Of a DNA stretch of 64,000 bases, positions 37,528 to 46,675 are shown piece after piece; the first letter of the stretch is position 1; the number at the start of each line of letters is the position of its first letter. A program made the translations under genes and the position numbers. Origin of the DNA: Litoribacter populi (GTDB lineage: Bacteria; Bacteroidota; Bacteroidia; Cytophagales; Cyclobacteriaceae); assembly GCF_007483685.1 (NCBI RefSeq), contig NZ_VMKN01000001.1, positions 372,001 to 436,000 on the forward strand, written 5' to 3'. The notes beneath the pieces were generated by a model, which saw only the letters and a program-made list of their open reading frames with translations, had not been told where the DNA came from and ran no database searches.

Positions 37528-39921
37528 ATGAAGAAGATATTGTTGATTATCGTTTTATTGACCATGGGGATCCAGGTTTTTGCCCAAAACTCCATGCTCA
37601 GGTACGCCGACAGGCAGTTTGAAGAATTGAATTATCAAGAAGCCGCAAAGGTCTATTCTGAAGCTTACGGGAAAAAAGCCACTTACCACTCCGCGCAACG
37701 TGCTGCCCAATCATATGAGCAGATGCGGGATTATGAACTAGCTTATAAGTGGAGGCAAATTGTCACTGGCCATCAAGAGGCCACTACTGAGGACTGGAAA
37801 GCCTATGCAATTGCCGCTCAGCGTGCAGGAGAGATGGATAAGTTTTACCAGCTTAAAAAAGTGCTGGAGACCAAAAACGTAAGCCTTGTGGCTTGGGAAA
37901 ATCAAAACCCAAACCGTCTGGTGGAAGCGAAGCCTTTGGATTCGCTGAATACAGGTTTTGCGGATTTTGGCTGGGCGGAAGATTACCGGGGAAATATTTA
38001 TATCACCTCTGACAGGGGTGAAATCGGGAAGGGCAAGAAGCCAATTAGGATAGATGGGCGAAACAGGTTTAGTCGGGATGCATATGGCTGGACTGGAAGG
38101 GACTTTCTAACGGTGTATAAGGTTGACCAGAATTTTCAGGTTACGGAGGTGCAGTCCCCGGTGCCTGATACCTACCATTTTGCCGATCCTTTTTTCTTAA
38201 AACAGCAGCCGATAGTATTTTACACGGTGACCAGGGAGGTGAAAGGGGTGAAGAAAAGGGTATACGATATCAATCCCGAGCTTTACTTTAGTCGGATTGA
38301 CAGTACGGGTGAACTGGTAGGGTATAAGGCTTTTCCCCACAATTCATTTCTCGACCATGCCATCATCACCCCATTTGTGGATGAAGAAAATCAAAGGCTC
38401 TATTTTGCCTCCGACATGAAAGGCGGGCATGGGGGACTTGACCTTTACTATGTGGATTTTGATGAGAACCTGAAATTCGGCTCCCCAGTAAACTTGGGGC
38501 CTGTGGTAAATACAGCCGAAAATGAAAGAAACCCTTTCCTAAAAGACGGGCATTTATACTTCAGCTCTGAAGGTCATGAAGGCCTAGGGGGCTTGGATAT
38601 ATTCAAGACTTCTGTTGAGGAAGATGGCTTTGGTGAAATCGAAAACCTTGGTCTTCCCTATAATTCCCCTCAGGATGATTATGCATATTTTTACAAGGAA
38701 AAAGGGAAAGCGTATTTCTCCTCTGACCGACTGGGCGGAAAAGGCTTGGATGATATTTATCAGGTGGAGGAAATGTACAAGCGTTTTCTGGCCAACTTGC
38801 TGGATTGCAATGGGAATGAGGTGGAGGAAGAGTTCTTTTTTGCTCTTCAGGATAAAAACCTGAATTCTGACGTGCAGACTGAACAAGACAGATACGCTAT
38901 CTATACCGCTGAGCTGAATAACGAGTCGGACTATCTGGTCAAAATTCAGAGGGAGGGCTATTTTGCCAAAGTTGACAGTACGGTTTCTACTAGAGGAATT
39001 GAGGATGAAATTTTAGAAAGGTTTTATACCATGGTACGCATACCTTATCGGATGCCGGTATTTGTGGACCTCATTTATTATGATTTAGATAAATCTGAAA
39101 TTAGAATCGAAGCCAAGCCTGCCCTGGATAAGCTGGCAGAAATGATGAAGGAGAATGACTTTTTGGATCTGCAGGTTAATTCACATACCGATGTGAGGGC
39201 TTCAGAAACTTATAATTTGGCACTAAGCCAAAAGAGAGCAGAGTCTGTGGTGGAATATCTGGTTAAAAAAGGCGTTTCGAAAAGCCGGATCACACCTGAA
39301 TGGCACGGTAAGACTAAACCGGTCAGGGATTGTGGGAATGGTCAGCCTTGTTCGGAAACTGATCACCAGCTGAACAGAAGAAGTGAGTTGGTATTGCGAG
39401 CCTTCCCGGAAAGTGGAAAAGATTATGACTTCCCGATTGACCTAGCAGCTGCCGATTGTGATGAAAACACGCTGTTGGCTGCCATTCAGGATAGGTTGCA
39501 GGAAAATGGGTTGCTTGCCCTTCCTCGGGTTTACTTTGACTTTGATAAACATACTTTGAGGCTTCCACATAAAATGGAGCTGGAGAAACTTGCCTTATGG
39601 ATGCAGCAACGCAGGGACTTCCATCTGGACTTGCAGGGGCATACCGATATCCGTGGATCGGAAGATTATAATAAGAGGCTTTCGGAAAGAAGGGCTCAGG
39701 TGGTATTTGATTACCTCAAAGGGCGTGGAGTGGATGAAAACAGGATGGCCTTCCAGTGGTTTGGCAAAACCCGCCCGGTGGTGGATTGCAGCCAGTGCAC
39801 CGAAGAGCAGCATCAGGCTAATCGAAGAACAGAAGTGAGATTTTCCGCAAATCCAGAACTAGCTCAAGAGGAAGAACTAGCAAAAGAAAAAGTGACAGCT
39901 TCATCCAATTATGAAGATTGA
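37528..39921 (+). CDS. PorE-like OmpA-family protein with two OmpA domains
   Basis: 797 residues from ATG 37528, 2 bp after the PorP/SprF stop (an ATG at 37516 inside that gene is less likely). Signal peptide ends 'GIQVFAQ'. Order: TPR-like helices (20-110), a PD40/WD40-like propeller (about 130-420) with 'YFASDMKGGHGGLDLYYV' type blades, a regulatory-like beta domain, then two OmpA peptidoglycan-binding domains: about 508-640 ('YYDLDKSEIR', 'VNSHTDVRASETYNLALSQKRA') and about 664-785 ('VYFDFDKHTLR', 'LQGHTDIRGSEDYNKRLSERRA'). PorE anchors T9SS parts to the cell wall and normally has one OmpA domain. Both copies retain the Asp/Arg diaminopimelate-binding residues. Confidence 0.93.
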   Translation: MKKILLIIVLLTMGIQVFAQNSMLRYADRQFEELNYQEAAKVYSEAYGKKATYHSAQRAAQSYEQMRDYELAYKWRQIVTGHQEATTEDWKAYAIAAQRAGEMDKFYQLKKVLETKNVSLVAWENQNPNRLVEAKPLDSLNTGFADFGWAEDYRGNIYITSDRGEIGKGKKPIRIDGRNRFSRDAYGWTGRDFLTVYKVDQNFQVTEVQSPVPDTYHFADPFFLKQQPIVFYTVTREVKGVKKRVYDINPELYFSRIDSTGELVGYKAFPHNSFLDHAIITPFVDEENQRLYFASDMKGGHGGLDLYYVDFDENLKFGSPVNLGPVVNTAENERNPFLKDGHLYFSSEGHEGLGGLDIFKTSVEEDGFGEIENLGLPYNSPQDDYAYFYKEKGKAYFSSDRLGGKGLDDIYQVEEMYKRFLANLLDCNGNEVEEEFFFALQDKNLNSDVQTEQDRYAIYTAELNNESDYLVKIQREGYFAKVDSTVSTRGIEDEILERFYTMVRIPYRMPVFVDLIYYDLDKSEIRIEAKPALDKLAEMMKENDFLDLQVNSHTDVRASETYNLALSQKRAESVVEYLVKKGVSKSRITPEWHGKTKPVRDCGNGQPCSETDHQLNRRSELVLRAFPESGKDYDFPIDLAAADCDENTLLAAIQDRLQENGLLALPRVYFDFDKHTLRLPHKMELEKLALWMQQRRDFHLDLQGHTDIRGSEDYNKRLSERRAQVVFDYLKGRGVDENRMAFQWFGKTRPVVDCSQCTEEQHQANRRTEVRFSANPELAQEEELAKEKVTASSNYED

Positions 39922-39936
39922 TTATTGCCCCCTATT

Positions 39937-40015
39937 CGGTCTTCTGTCTACGGTCTCCCGTCTTTTTTTGCAACAAAAGTGCGAAGGCGCAAAGTTTAAA
40001 TTCTGTGCGCCTTCG
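39937..40015. repeat. Repeat and hairpin between convergent genes
   Basis: CGGTCTTCTGTCTACGGTCT (39937 onward) is a minus-strand copy of the AGACGGAAGACGG repeat also seen at 58343. Next is a 10-bp hairpin CGAAGGCGCA (39982-39991) / TGCGCCTTCG (40006-40015), related to the dispersed 'GCGAAGGCGCAAAG' repeats of Bacteroidota, which may also end transcription here. Confidence 0.6.
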
Positions 40016-40038
40016 GGCCTTCGTGGCTATTCATTTTT

Positions 40039-41322
40039 TTACTCCACGCTCGTAAGCAATGGCTGCTCTTCGCCTACATATGGGATACTGGCCAGTTGGT
40101 CCAATTTTTCCATTAGAAGCCTTTCGTAAGCCATGCGGTTGTCTTTGGCGATAGGTGCGGACGGTGGAATTTTTTCCCTCAACCAATCTTCCTGCTTGCC
40201 GTTTTTCCAAAATCTAAAGCAAAGATGAGGACCTGTTGCCAAGCCTGTGCTGCCTACATAGCCGATCACTTGCCCCTGCTTCACGCGGGTTCCAGCTGCA
40301 ACGGCACGCTTTGACATGTGGAGATATTGGGTGGTGTAAGTACCATTATGTTTTACTTTGACATAATTGCCATTGGCGCTGGTAAACTTTGACTCAACCA
40401 CTGTGCCGTCACCAACCGACCGAATTTCGGTGCCCGTAGGAGCTGCATAGTCTGTTCCCAGGTGCGGCTTGTATCTTTTTTGTACAGGGTGGAATCTCTT
40501 CAGGTTATATCTGGAGCTGATCCGAGTATATTTCAAAGGGTCTCTCAGGAATGCCTTTTTCAAGCTGTTTCCTTCTTGGTCAAAATAGGCAATCTCGCCG
40601 TTTTGCTCAAAAGGAATCGCATGATAAGGAGTGCCCAAGTGCTCAAAATAAGCTACTTCGATGTCTTCTACGCCTACTACATGGTCATCGACCACTTTCT
40701 CGTTGTACACCACTTTGAACTTATCTCCCTTGTGTACTCGCTGGAAATCAACCGTCCAACCGTACAAATCCGCAAACTGGTCAATCAGATCAGGAGTGAC
40801 TCCCTGCTCTACCATGTTGACATATAAGGATCTTGTGATGGTACCGGCAACTTCCCTTCTGCGAAGTTCCATGGGTTTGGCCTCCTTGTAGATGTCAACG
40901 GTATCTAACCTGAAAACTACAAATTCAGCAGGGTTAGGCTCGTAAATGAAGAATTGTGCCTGGGAAGAATCCTTTGGAGTAAGGATTGTGTATTTTTTGT
41001 TGAAAGCTAACTTTCTGACGTCAAAAATGTCTTTGGATTTTTTGGCGACCTCATCTATGATTTGATAAGGTACATTAAAAGGTGAAAGGATGGTGGAGAG
41101 GGTTTGGTTTTTCCCGATCAAGCCTTCGGTGATCTCGAGGTCATTGATGGTGATTCCATAGAGGATTTCCTCTATTTCTTCGATTACTTCATCTTCTAAA
41201 TCCACCTCGTTTTCAAGGTGTTGATTGGCTAGGAGCTCTTTTTCCTGCTTATTGTATTTCAAATAGCTATACCCCGCCGCTACCAGTAGGACAAGTCCCA
41301 CAGTCATCCAAATTTTCTTCAT
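40039..41322 (-). CDS. M23 peptidoglycan endopeptidase-like protein with HxC in place of HxH
   Basis: 427 residues. An N-terminal membrane anchor (MKKIWMTVGLVLLVAAGYSYL), an OapA/LysM-like N-domain, and a C-terminal lysostaphin domain: 'KPHLGTDYAAPTGTEIRSVGDG' (HxxxD), 'QYLHMSK', and 'GPHLCFRFW', where the usual HLH is HLC. Cys can replace His as a zinc ligand, and I recall this form from other Bacteroidota M23 proteins, so activity is not excluded. A role in peptidoglycan cross-link cleavage for growth is likely (MepM-like). Single gene, convergent with the T9SS operon. Confidence 0.88.
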   Translation of the reverse strand: MKKIWMTVGLVLLVAAGYSYLKYNKQEKELLANQHLENEVDLEDEVIEEIEEILYGITINDLEITEGLIGKNQTLSTILSPFNVPYQIIDEVAKKSKDIFDVRKLAFNKKYTILTPKDSSQAQFFIYEPNPAEFVVFRLDTVDIYKEAKPMELRRREVAGTITRSLYVNMVEQGVTPDLIDQFADLYGWTVDFQRVHKGDKFKVVYNEKVVDDHVVGVEDIEVAYFEHLGTPYHAIPFEQNGEIAYFDQEGNSLKKAFLRDPLKYTRISSRYNLKRFHPVQKRYKPHLGTDYAAPTGTEIRSVGDGTVVESKFTSANGNYVKVKHNGTYTTQYLHMSKRAVAAGTRVKQGQVIGYVGSTGLATGPHLCFRFWKNGKQEDWLREKIPPSAPIAKDNRMAYERLLMEKLDQLASIPYVGEEQPLLTSVE

Positions 41323-41598
41323 GGCTACTTAATTAGAGCGTATCGTTTTGTACAAAATAAGTTCATAAAATGCTGAAAAACTAAGTGATGGTCTTTATTT
41401 TTTTATATTTTTCTTCCTAAAGCTCAACTTAAATTGATAACGTAGAGAGCCGAAAACAGGTATTTTTTCATTGAAAAGTCAAAAAGGTTATTTTAAATAT
41501 ACTAAAAAGGACTTGGTTTAAATTTGTTTCATCTCAAAAAATATTCCAACCAGTAAATAATCATCTCCCAAAAAACTGCAATCTGCTGGCAGAACCTT
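41323..41598. other. AT-rich divergent region upstream of aspS
   Basis: About 280 bp between the divergent M23 and aspS genes. AT-rich; apart from the aspS promoter box that follows, no feature was recognised. Confidence 0.45.
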
Positions 41599-41606
41599 TA
41601 TCTTTG
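41599..41606 (+). promoter_or_regulatory. -7 box of the aspS promoter
   Basis: TATCTTTG, an exact TAnnTTTG match 29 bp before the aspS ATG. The -33 element is not clear. Confidence 0.6.
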
Positions 41607-41635
41607 CACCTTTGTGACTAAAATTATTGATAGTT

Positions 41636-43393
41636 ATGCTAAGAACTCATACCTGTGGAGAACTCCGCGCGGAAGATATAAATACAGAAGTGACGTTGGC
41701 CGGATGGGTGCAGCGTGTCAGAAACAAAGGCGGCCTGATCTGGGTAGACCTTCGTGACCGATATGGGGTGACGCAATTGATACTGGAAGAAGGCAGTTCC
41801 GATGAGGCATTGCTTAAAAAAGCCGCTTCACTTGGACGTGAATTTGTGATTCAGGTCCAAGGCAAGGTGATCGAAAGGACTTCCAAAAACGATAAGATAC
41901 CCACTGGAGATATTGAGATAAAGGCGGCTTCCTTAGAGGTGCTGAACAAGGCCAAGGTACCCCCTTTCATCATTGAAGATGAAACCGATGGGGGAGAGGA
42001 ATTGCGGATGAAGTACAGATATCTGGATCTTCGCCGAAATGTGGTTCGCAATAAGCTTCAGCTTCGTCACCGCATGATGCAGGAAACCCGTAAATTCATG
42101 GACGGACAGGATTTTATCGAGGTGGAAACCCCGGTGTTGATAAAGTCTACACCAGAGGGCGCAAGGGACTTTGTGGTGCCTAGCAGGGTGAATCCAGGTG
42201 AGTTTTATGCTCTTCCGCAATCTCCGCAGACTTTTAAGCAGCTTTTGATGGTCAGCGGATTTGACCGTTATTTCCAGATTGTAAAATGCTTTAGGGATGA
42301 AGACCTTCGCGCTGACAGGCAGCCGGAATTTACACAAATAGACTGTGAGATGTCATTTGTGGAGCAGGAGGATGTTCTTCATACTTTTGAAGGGTTGGTG
42401 CGTCATCTTTTTACCCATGTGAAAGGTGTTGAACTTGGTGAAGTAGAACGCATGACTTTTGCCGATGCCATGAAATATTATGGAAATGACAAGCCTGACC
42501 TTAGGTTTGACATGAAATTCGTCGAGTTGAACGATGTGGCTCAAAATAAAGGCTTTGGAGTATTTGACTCTGCAGAGCTAGTTTTGGGAATCTGTGCAAA
42601 AGGAGCTGCTGAATACACCAGAAAGCAGTTGGACGAATTGACCAACTGGGTGAAGCGCCCGCAGATTGGAGCCAAGGGGCTGATTTATGTGAAATGCAAT
42701 ACTGACGGAAGCTACAAGTCTTCTGTTGATAAGTTTTTCAACCAGGAGGATTTGAAGGCTTGGGCAGATAAGTGTGGTGCCGAAGTCGGGGACTTGATTT
42801 TGGTTTTGTCAGGCGATAAAAATACCGCAAGAAAGCAAATGTCTGAGCTTAGGCTTAAAATGGGCGAGGATTTAGGTCTTCGCGACAGGGAGGTGTTCAG
42901 ACCGCTATGGGTGATGGATTTTCCATTGCTGGAGTGGGATGAAGAAACCTCGAGATTCCACGCCATGCACCATCCATTTACCTCACCCAAGCAGGAGGAT
43001 ATTCCATTGCTTGAAACTGACCCAGGAGCCGTTCGCGCCAATGCCTATGATTTGGTGATTAACGGAGTGGAGATAGGTGGAGGTTCGATCAGGATCCACG
43101 ACCGCGCTACCCAGCAATTGATGTTCAAACATCTTGGATTCACAGATGAGGAAGCACAGAAGCAGTTTGGTTTTCTTATGGAAGCCTTCGAATACGGTGC
43201 TCCCCCACATGGTGGCATTGCTTTCGGTTTTGACAGGTTGTGCGCCATCTTCGGAGGATCCGATTCCATCAGGGATTACATTGCCTTCCCTAAAAACAAC
43301 TCAGGTAGAGATGTGATGATTGACAGCCCGAGCACCATCGCTGAGGATCAGCTGAAGGAGCTGCACATCAAGTTGGATAGTAAGGAAGTATAA
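41636..43393 (+). CDS. aspS: Aspartyl-tRNA synthetase
   Basis: 585 residues from ATG 41636; an upstream TTG (41627) is weaker. N-terminal OB-fold ('[21 protein letters not shown]'), class II motifs 1-3 ('[20 protein letters not shown]', '[20 protein letters not shown]', '[13 protein letters not shown]') and the GAD insertion typical of bacterial AspRS. It charges tRNA-Asp; whether it also mischarges tRNA-Asn is not visible. A promoter box lies upstream and a shared terminator downstream. Confidence 0.97.
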   Translation: MLRTHTCGELRAEDINTEVTLAGWVQRVRNKGGLIWVDLRDRYGVTQLILEEGSSDEALLKKAASLGREFVIQVQGKVIERTSKNDKIPTGDIEIKAASLEVLNKAKVPPFIIEDETDGGEELRMKYRYLDLRRNVVRNKLQLRHRMMQETRKFMDGQDFIEVETPVLIKSTPEGARDFVVPSRVNPGEFYALPQSPQTFKQLLMVSGFDRYFQIVKCFRDEDLRADRQPEFTQIDCEMSFVEQEDVLHTFEGLVRHLFTHVKGVELGEVERMTFADAMKYYGNDKPDLRFDMKFVELNDVAQNKGFGVFDSAELVLGICAKGAAEYTRKQLDELTNWVKRPQIGAKGLIYVKCNTDGSYKSSVDKFFNQEDLKAWADKCGAEVGDLILVLSGDKNTARKQMSELRLKMGEDLGLRDREVFRPLWVMDFPLLEWDEETSRFHAMHHPFTSPKQEDIPLLETDPGAVRANAYDLVINGVEIGGGSIRIHDRATQQLMFKHLGFTDEEAQKQFGFLMEAFEYGAPPHGGIAFGFDRLCAIFGGSDSIRDYIAFPKNNSGRDVMIDSPSTIAEDQLKELHIKLDSKEV

Positions 43394-43413
43394 ATATAAC
43401 CGCAGACCTAGAT

Positions 43414-43451
43414 AAAAAACCCATGTAACAATTTAAGTTGCGTGGGTTTTT
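43414..43451. terminator. Bidirectional terminator between aspS and the lanB operon
   Basis: About 15-bp stem AAAACCCATGTAAC / GTTGCGTGGGTTTT with loop AATTTAA, flanked by A-run and T-run on both sides, so it can stop aspS on + and the small-peptide operon on -. Confidence 0.88.
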
Positions 43452-43583
43452 AATTAATTAGTCTTTTCGCCCGACCGAAGGGAAGGGAGAAATCTTGAAA
43501 GGAATTAAGATTTTTGATTCTGCCTTTATATGTCCTATTAAATCTTCAGATTATTTCATCGAAGTAATTCAAAATGACACATT

Positions 43584-43721
43584 TCAGGCGTTATTTTTAA
43601 TACCGCTCCATGTACAAGTAACTTCTATGCTCATATTTTTTGCTGATTGACCCGGCCCAGTTTTACGATTTACTAACTTACTTACAGTTCTTTTTTTAAT
43701 AATTGGTAATGTTGTTTTCAT
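43584..43721 (-). CDS. Candidate RiPP/lanthipeptide precursor peptide
   Basis: 45 codons from ATG 43721 to TGA 43584, the last gene of the minus-strand lanB operon, 88 bp after the response regulator and about 130 bp before the shared terminator. The N-terminal half is basic and leader-like with 'KKRTVSKLVNRK', similar in spirit to the T(V/I)SKL boxes of Bacteroidota class I lanthipeptide leaders. The C-terminal half contains 'SIEVTCTWSGIKNN', giving Ser/Thr residues that a LanB could dehydrate and one Cys for a single thioether ring. No double-Gly cleavage site. Its identity as substrate of the LanB is inferred from position and composition. Confidence 0.5.
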   Translation of the reverse strand: MKTTLPIIKKRTVSKLVNRKTGPGQSAKNMSIEVTCTWSGIKNNA

Positions 43722-43809
43722 GATTTAAATTTTAAAGATTTAATTGAATTAACTTAATTTACCCAAATTACGAAATTAATTTAGAGGGAGTATCATTTTT
43801 TTAGACATA

Positions 43810-44511
43810 TCATCTCAGCCACTCATTGATCTCGGATTTGATAGCCTCCTTGTAGGTCCCTCCAATGATTATTTCTTCACCCACCGTAGTTTCTAGAATA
43901 TTACCATTAATTGACTTAATGGCCGATTTTCTAATTATACAGGAACGGCTTACCCTCATGAATTCCTCAGCTGGTAATATTTCCTTCATGCGTTTCATAG
44001 TCTGATAGGTGATAATTTTTCTTTTTTTAAGGTATAGTTGTATGTAATCTTTCATGCTCTTGGCCATCAATACATCCTCCATGGGGACATGGACCAGTTT
44101 ACCGTTTTCCTTTACCCAAAAATATTGAGATGCCTTAGGTTCATAGGGCGTTAACTGCTTCTTTATCTTATTAACTGCTTTTAAAAACCGGTCAAAACGA
44201 ATGGGTTTCAGCAGATAATCAGAAATTTCAAGCTCGTAACCCTCCAAGGCATGTTCTGAATAGGCCGTAGTAATGATTATTGCAGGTTTATGCCCTTGCA
44301 ATATTTTTATCAGCTCAATTCCTGTCATTTCAGGCATTTGGATATCCATGAAGACCAGGTCAGGCTTTAGCTCCTCAATATCTTTCAGGCCATCTATGGC
44401 ATCATTAGATTTTTTAAGTAGGTGGAGAAAGGGAACTTTTTTGATGTATTCCTCAATGACCTCCTGTGCATATGGCTCATCGTCTATGATCAGGCTTTTA
44501 ATTAAGTTCAT
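43810..44511 (-). CDS. LytTR-family response regulator
   Basis: 233 residues. Receiver domain (1-120) with acidic pocket D10/D11, phospho-acceptor D56 in 'LVFMDIQMPEMTG', and 'YLLKPI' Lys. The LytTR DNA-binding domain (about 130-233) contains 'MKDYIQLYLKKRKIITYQTM' and 'FMRVSRSCIIRKSAI'. Such regulators bind paired direct repeats with about 21-bp periodicity. Its ATG overlaps the preceding kinase stop (ATGA, 44508-44511), so it is translated with the kinases. Targets are unknown; the lanB operon itself is the first candidate. Confidence 0.93.
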   Translation of the reverse strand: MNLIKSLIIDDEPYAQEVIEEYIKKVPFLHLLKKSNDAIDGLKDIEELKPDLVFMDIQMPEMTGIELIKILQGHKPAIIITTAYSEHALEGYELEISDYLLKPIRFDRFLKAVNKIKKQLTPYEPKASQYFWVKENGKLVHVPMEDVLMAKSMKDYIQLYLKKRKIITYQTMKRMKEILPAEEFMRVSRSCIIRKSAIKSINGNILETTVGEEIIIGGTYKEAIKSEINEWLR

Positions 44512-45584
44512 ATTAAGTCAATTTTTAAGTGCACGGAATATACTTCTTCCTTATTTTCTATGTTCAAATAGTGCTTTTCTGGATACAGAAGTTCCAAACG
44601 GCGGGTTATATTTACTAAGCCTTTGCCACCGATACTGCTAGGCTCGGCTTTACTAAGATTAGGCTTGCTGTTTAAAATCTTAAATTCCAAAAATTTAGGT
44701 TCCTGAACAAGTTTTATTGTAACCCAGGAGCTTCCGCGGGTTTTGTTGACCCCATGTTTAAAGGCATTCTCAATGAAATTGATAAAAAGTAATGGCGCAA
44801 TTTTAACCTTATCATTTTCGAAGGAGCTGAAGTCATATTCAATTTTCACATTATCATGGTGCCTGATTTTCTCAAGCTCGATAAAATCTTGAAGAAAGGA
44901 GAGTTCAGCTTTTAATGGGATTTTTGCCTCCATACTTTCATAAAGGGTGAATTTTAATAAATCCGATAATTTAAATATCACATCATTGGCTTTACCATTG
45001 TCCTCCGTTAGGAGGTGCAAACTGTTCAGGGTATTTAAAAGGAATTTTGGGTGGAGCTGTGATTTTAGTAGATTCAATTTCTGCTCGGCATTAGTCAATT
45101 CTAAATCGGTAACTTTCTTTATGGACTCGATATACTTAAAAACCATTGATGCTGCGAGAAATAAAAACAAGAATAAATATAATTGGCTCATTAGCAGAGC
45201 CGGGCCTCGTGGGGATAACAAGTCATTATAGGAAGTGATGTAAAGGCCTTCGTAAAAAAATTTTAACTTTTCATGATGAGGGTATCTAAGATGCATATAT
45301 TTAAGGGGAAATGTAAGAGTGTAAAGGGATAAAAAATAAAGCAATACCAAACTTAAAATCAGCACTATCCATTTAAAGGGATTGCTAATTCTAAAGATAA
45401 TTTTTGAAATAATGAAGTAGTTAATCCAAACTGTAAAAAATGATACAACAGTATACAAAAAAGTAACATCATCAAAAAATGGTCTTTCTAGCCAATATGA
45501 ATCAAACGACCACATCAATATGAAAAGACAAATTAAGAGTATTAAAAGCAAATAATTTCTGTTTTTATGAATGAAACTTACCAT
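44508..45584 (-). CDS. LytS-type sensor kinase paralogue lacking the phospho-acceptor His
   Basis: 358 residues from ATG 45584, 17 bp after the upstream gene's stop (a GTG at 45641 inside that gene is possible). Four predicted TMs in the first 160 residues. The H-box reads 'QLHPKFLLNTLNSLHLL': the His that is phosphorylated in the family motif PHFLFN is Lys180 (codon AAA at 45045-45047). The ATP-binding half looks intact: N-box 'FIENAFKHGVN' and G-box 'GGKGLVNITRRLELLYP'. Predicted to bind ATP but unable to accept phosphate on itself. Sits between its paralogue and the LytTR gene. Confidence 0.88.
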   Translation of the reverse strand: MVSFIHKNRNYLLLILLICLFILMWSFDSYWLERPFFDDVTFLYTVVSFFTVWINYFIISKIIFRISNPFKWIVLILSLVLLYFLSLYTLTFPLKYMHLRYPHHEKLKFFYEGLYITSYNDLLSPRGPALLMSQLYLFLFLFLAASMVFKYIESIKKVTDLELTNAEQKLNLLKSQLHPKFLLNTLNSLHLLTEDNGKANDVIFKLSDLLKFTLYESMEAKIPLKAELSFLQDFIELEKIRHHDNVKIEYDFSSFENDKVKIAPLLFINFIENAFKHGVNKTRGSSWVTIKLVQEPKFLEFKILNSKPNLSKAEPSSIGGKGLVNITRRLELLYPEKHYLNIENKEEVYSVHLKIDLI

Positions 45585-45601
45585 ATCAGTTTGTAATTTA
45601 T

Positions 45602-46675
45602 TCAATCCAGTTGAAGTGTTAAGTTGACTTGGGAATAACACTTGAAATCCTTTATTTCCAGTGTATATTTATCCGGATATAGGATATCTAGTCTTTTTTG
45701 AATATTAGTCCAGCTATTTTTTTGAAACGAAAAGGTGTTTGGATTAAAGTTGGTGTAGATGGTGATACTACAGAATATGGTTTGGTTAGTCTGGCTTGAA
45801 TTAATCTCTATACAAGATTTTTTTTTTGATGTAATAGGTTCATGATTAAGTACATTTTCCATTATGCTAAGTAAGATCATAGGTGCGATGTATTTTTCTT
45901 TGGTTTCAATTTCCTTAAAATTATAAGAGATATCCAAATTACTGCCCAAATTGATTTTTTCCAGTTCAATATACTTCTGTAATAACTTAATTTCCTTTTT
46001 AAGCGGGATCAAATCCTTATTGGTTTCATATAAAGTAAACCTAATTAGCTCTGAAAGCTTTAATACGACTTCTCCGGCTTTCTCGTTGTCCATCACCAGT
46101 CGGTATAGATTATTAAGGGTATTAAATAAAAAATGAGGATGTATTTGAGATTTAAGGAGTTCAAGTTCTTGGTTAGCATTAATTATTCGTAATTCCGAGA
46201 TCTTGTTCAGGTATTGGACATACTCAATTGCCATAAACGTCAAGAAAAATAAGATCAAATGAATATATAATCGATTCATCAAAAAACCCAATGGGAAAGA
46301 ACGAAAAAGGTGGTTAAATGAATGAATATAGTAAGTGTCATAATAATACAATATTAATCCATTATCTGGATAAATAAGGATCATAAGTTTGAATGGAAGA
46401 CTTAATAAATAGGCAGATAAAAAAGAAAGCAAAACAAATGCAATAATGCCAACCACCCATTTGATAGGGTTTTGTGTTGATGTAATAATTTTAGATAAAA
46501 TATAGTAAACGACAAAAACAACAAGAAAATTGTATAAGGAATAAGTGAAAAAGGTAAGATTGTAAAATCCATATCTAAATAAGACTAAATTCATTACCCA
46601 CACTATCATAAAAATGCCAGCATACAGGAAATTCCGTAAGGTTTTCTCATTCAAATAAGAACTTTCTTTTATCAT
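45602..46675 (-). CDS. LytS-type sensor kinase paralogue with degenerate ATP-binding domain
   Basis: 357 residues, four predicted TMs (about 15-32, 42-63, 72-95, 135-155). The H-box is canonical, 'QIHPHFLFNTLNNLY', with His181 (codon at 46133-46135). The catalytic half is degenerate: the N-box keeps E-N ('SIMENVLNHEP') but loses the KHG, and the glycine-rich lid is replaced by 'NSWTNIQKRLDILYP'. It can probably be phosphorylated but may not bind ATP productively. Its start overlaps the lanB stop by ATGA (46672-46675). Confidence 0.88.
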   Translation of the reverse strand: MIKESSYLNEKTLRNFLYAGIFMIVWVMNLVLFRYGFYNLTFFTYSLYNFLVVFVVYYILSKIITSTQNPIKWVVGIIAFVLLSFLSAYLLSLPFKLMILIYPDNGLILYYYDTYYIHSFNHLFRSFPLGFLMNRLYIHLILFFLTFMAIEYVQYLNKISELRIINANQELELLKSQIHPHFLFNTLNNLYRLVMDNEKAGEVVLKLSELIRFTLYETNKDLIPLKKEIKLLQKYIELEKINLGSNLDISYNFKEIETKEKYIAPMILLSIMENVLNHEPITSKKKSCIEINSSQTNQTIFCSITIYTNFNPNTFSFQKNSWTNIQKRLDILYPDKYTLEIKDFKCYSQVNLTLQLD

